The notes under the pieces are model-generated. The model worked only from the letters and a program-made list of their open reading frames with translations. It was not told the DNA's origin and searched no databases. A stretch of 64,000 bases of DNA, taken from positions 62,001 to 126,000 of the forward strand of contig MOEB01000005.1 in assembly GCA_001939945.1 (NCBI GenBank), given 5' to 3'. The position numbers and the translations under genes are program-made. Of this stretch, positions 62,512 to 64,000 are shown piece after piece; position 1 is the stretch's first letter; every line of letters starts with the position of its first letter. This DNA is from Aerophototrophica crusticola. GTDB lineage: Bacteria; Pseudomonadota; Alphaproteobacteria; Azospirillales; Azospirillaceae.

Positions 62512-64000
62512 TCAGACGATCCCCGCCTTGGCGAACGGCAGGTCGCGCAGCGGCTTGCCGGTGGCCTTCAGCACGGCGTTGGCCACGGCCGGGGCCGCCG
62601 TGGGCACGCCGGGTTCGCCCACGCCGGTCGGGCGTTCCTGGGACGGGACGATGTGCACCTCCACCGCGGGCATGTCGCTGTAGCGCAGCGGCTCGAACGT
62701 GTCGAAGTTGGCTTGGTCCACCAGCCCGTCGGTCAGGGTCACCTGGCCGCGCAGGGCGTGGCCGATGCCCCAGCCGGCGCCGCCTTCCATCTGCGCCCGG
62801 ATGTTGTCCGGGTTGACGGCGATGCCGCAGTCTACGGCGCAGACCACCCGGTCCACCTTGATGCGGCCGTCCTTGACGCTGACCTCCGCCACATGGGCGA
62901 CATAGCTGTTGAAGCTCTTGTGCACGGCCACGCCGCGGGCCTTGCCGGCCGGCAGGGGCGTGCCCCAGCCCGCCTTCTCCGCCGCCAGCTTCAGCACGTT
63001 GGCCAGCTTCGGGTGGTCCTTCAGCATGGCCAGGCGGTATTCCACCGGGTCCTTGCCGGCGGCCAGCGCCAGCTCGTCGATGAAGGCTTCCTTGGCATAG
63101 GCGGTGTGGGTGTGGCCCACGGAGCGCCACCAGAGGGTCGTCACCGGCGAGGTGCCCATCTGGTAGTCCACGGCCAGGTTCGGCACCGCGTATTCCATGT
63201 CGGCGGCACCCTCCACGGCGGTGGCGTCCACCCCGTCCTTCAGCATCATGGCGGCGAAGGGCGTGCCGGCCATGAAGGACTGGCCGACGATGGTCTGGTC
63301 CCAGGCGACGATGTTGCCGTCCTTGTCCAGGCCGGCCTTGACCCGGTGCACGAACAGGGGCCGGTACATGCCGCCCTTGATGTCGTCCTCGCGGGTCCAG
63401 ACCAGGTGGATGGGGGGCGTGCCCTTGGCCTTGTAGGCCTGGGCGACCAGCGCCGCCTCCGCCATGTAGTCGGCGTTGGGGGTGGCGCGGCGGCCGAAGC
63501 TGCCGCCGGCCCAGACGGTGTTGATCTTCACCTGTTCCGGCTTGCAGCCCAGGATGGCGGCCACGGTGGGCTGCTCGATCCCCTGGAACTGGGACCCGGC
63601 CCAGAACTCCGCCCCGCCGTCCTTGGTCAGTTGGACGACGCAGTTCAGCGGCTCCATCGGCGCGTGGGCCAGGTAGGGGAAGGTGTATTCCGCCTCCACC
63701 ACCTTCGCGGCGCCCTTGAAGGCGGCGGCCACGTCGCCCTTGCGGGCGGCCTTGGCGCCGGGCTTGCGGGCCAGGTCCCGGTATTCCGCCAGGATCTGGG
63801 CGCTGCCGCGCTTTTCCGCCTTGCTGTCGTCCCAGGTGATCTTCAGGGCGTCGCGACCCTTCATGGCGGCCCAGGTGTTCTTGGCCAGCACGGCCACGCC
63901 CACGGGCGTGCGCACCACGTCCACCACGCCGGGCACGGCCCGGGCGGCCTTGTCGTCCACCGACGCGACGGTGCCGCCGAAGCGGGGGCTGCGGGCCATC
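62512..64000 (-). CDS. Xanthine dehydrogenase-family molybdopterin-binding subunit (isoquinoline 1-oxidoreductase beta-like), partial
   Basis: The 5' end lies beyond the right edge; 495 residues of the C-terminal part are seen. Molybdenum-site blocks: [73 protein letters not shown] and the catalytic Glu region [20 protein letters not shown]. Enzymes of this type (IorB, aldehyde oxidases) hydroxylate aldehydes or N-heterocycles in the periplasm. The small Fe-S subunit gene should lie further upstream, outside the window. Confidence 0.93.
   Translation of the reverse strand, partial: MARSPRFGGTVASVDDKAARAVPGVVDVVRTPVGVAVLAKNTWAAMKGRDALKITWDDSKAEKRGSAQILAEYRDLARKPGAKAARKGDVAAAFKGAAKVVEAEYTFPYLAHAPMEPLNCVVQLTKDGGAEFWAGSQFQGIEQPTVAAILGCKPEQVKINTVWAGGSFGRRATPNADYMAEAALVAQAYKAKGTPPIHLVWTREDDIKGGMYRPLFVHRVKAGLDKDGNIVAWDQTIVGQSFMAGTPFAAMMLKDGVDATAVEGAADMEYAVPNLAVDYQMGTSPVTTLWWRSVGHTHTAYAKEAFIDELALAAGKDPVEYRLAMLKDHPKLANVLKLAAEKAGWGTPLPAGKARGVAVHKSFNSYVAHVAEVSVKDGRIKVDRVVCAVDCGIAVNPDNIRAQMEGGAGWGIGHALRGQVTLTDGLVDQANFDTFEPLRYSDMPAVEVHIVPSQERPTGVGEPGVPTAAPAVANAVLKATGKPLRDLPFAKAGIV

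Overview
The window looks like a chromosomal segment of a GC-rich alphaproteobacterium, most likely of the Rhodospirillales/Azospirillaceae. The evidence is about 70% GC coding sequence, the block chorismate mutase-hisC-prephenate dehydrogenase divergent from metX-metW, a very large NAD-type glutamate dehydrogenase, a BLUF photoreceptor, a MASE1 histidine kinase and UdgX. This placement is an inference from gene content. I see no prophage, transposase, CRISPR array, rRNA or replication origin.

Layout. 1-2.9 kb: end of a DUF2125 gene, an exported S9 peptidase and an RlpA-like protein. 3-9 kb: aromatic amino acid/histidine genes (chorismate mutase, hisC, tyrC on -) facing metX-metW (+); an acetyltransferase-like gene and a small gene sit inside the hisC-tyrC run. 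9-14.5 kb: a PRC-barrel protein, proB, obgE, rpmA and rplU, with an AT-rich ribonuclease/barstar island between obgE and proB, and tRNA-Ser(CGA). 14.7-21.9 kb: a lipoprotein protease, two 2OG-Fe(II) oxygenases behind an FNR-type box, BLUF, a histidine kinase, an SDR, a DUF3072 protein and UdgX. 22-31.9 kb: a TPR protein, an APC permease, a serralysin, accA, a quinone oxidoreductase with a divergent LysR regulator, an RNA methyltransferase and a thioesterase. 32-42 kb: a hybrid kinase, a second quinone oxidoreductase, an orphan RHH antitoxin, amtB, glgC, map and glgA. 42-54 kb: asparaginase, a RelE/XRE pair, a TrmH-type methyltransferase, catalase, gpt, four tandem tRNA-Arg(ACG) genes, DHFR-like, thioredoxin-like, exported methyltransferase and GDSL proteins, a VapBC pair and a NUDIX-type regulator. 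54-64 kb: NAD-glutamate dehydrogenase, two uncharacterised genes, trxA and the start-less part of a molybdopterin oxidoreductase.

How the parts fit. Central metabolism dominates: nitrogen (amtB, glutamate dehydrogenase, asparaginase, proB), carbon storage (glgC, glgA), fatty acid synthesis (accA), and methionine and aromatic amino acid synthesis. Sensing is represented by BLUF, two histidine kinases and LysR. Small selfish or defensive modules are scattered between housekeeping genes: RNase/barstar, RelE/XRE, VapBC, an orphan RHH protein and a GNAT-plus-small-protein pair.

The most notable signals are: (1) the ribonuclease-barstar island whose immunity gene is near 30-35% GC in a roughly 70% GC background; (2) several families of structured intergenic repeats, found largely at convergent gene junctions; (3) a near-consensus promoter followed by a terminator-like hairpin in the rplU leader; (4) a perfect 112-bp tandem array of four tRNA-Arg genes; (5) palindromic operator candidates ahead of several regulated genes. 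Everything here was read by eye from sequence; no database search was run.
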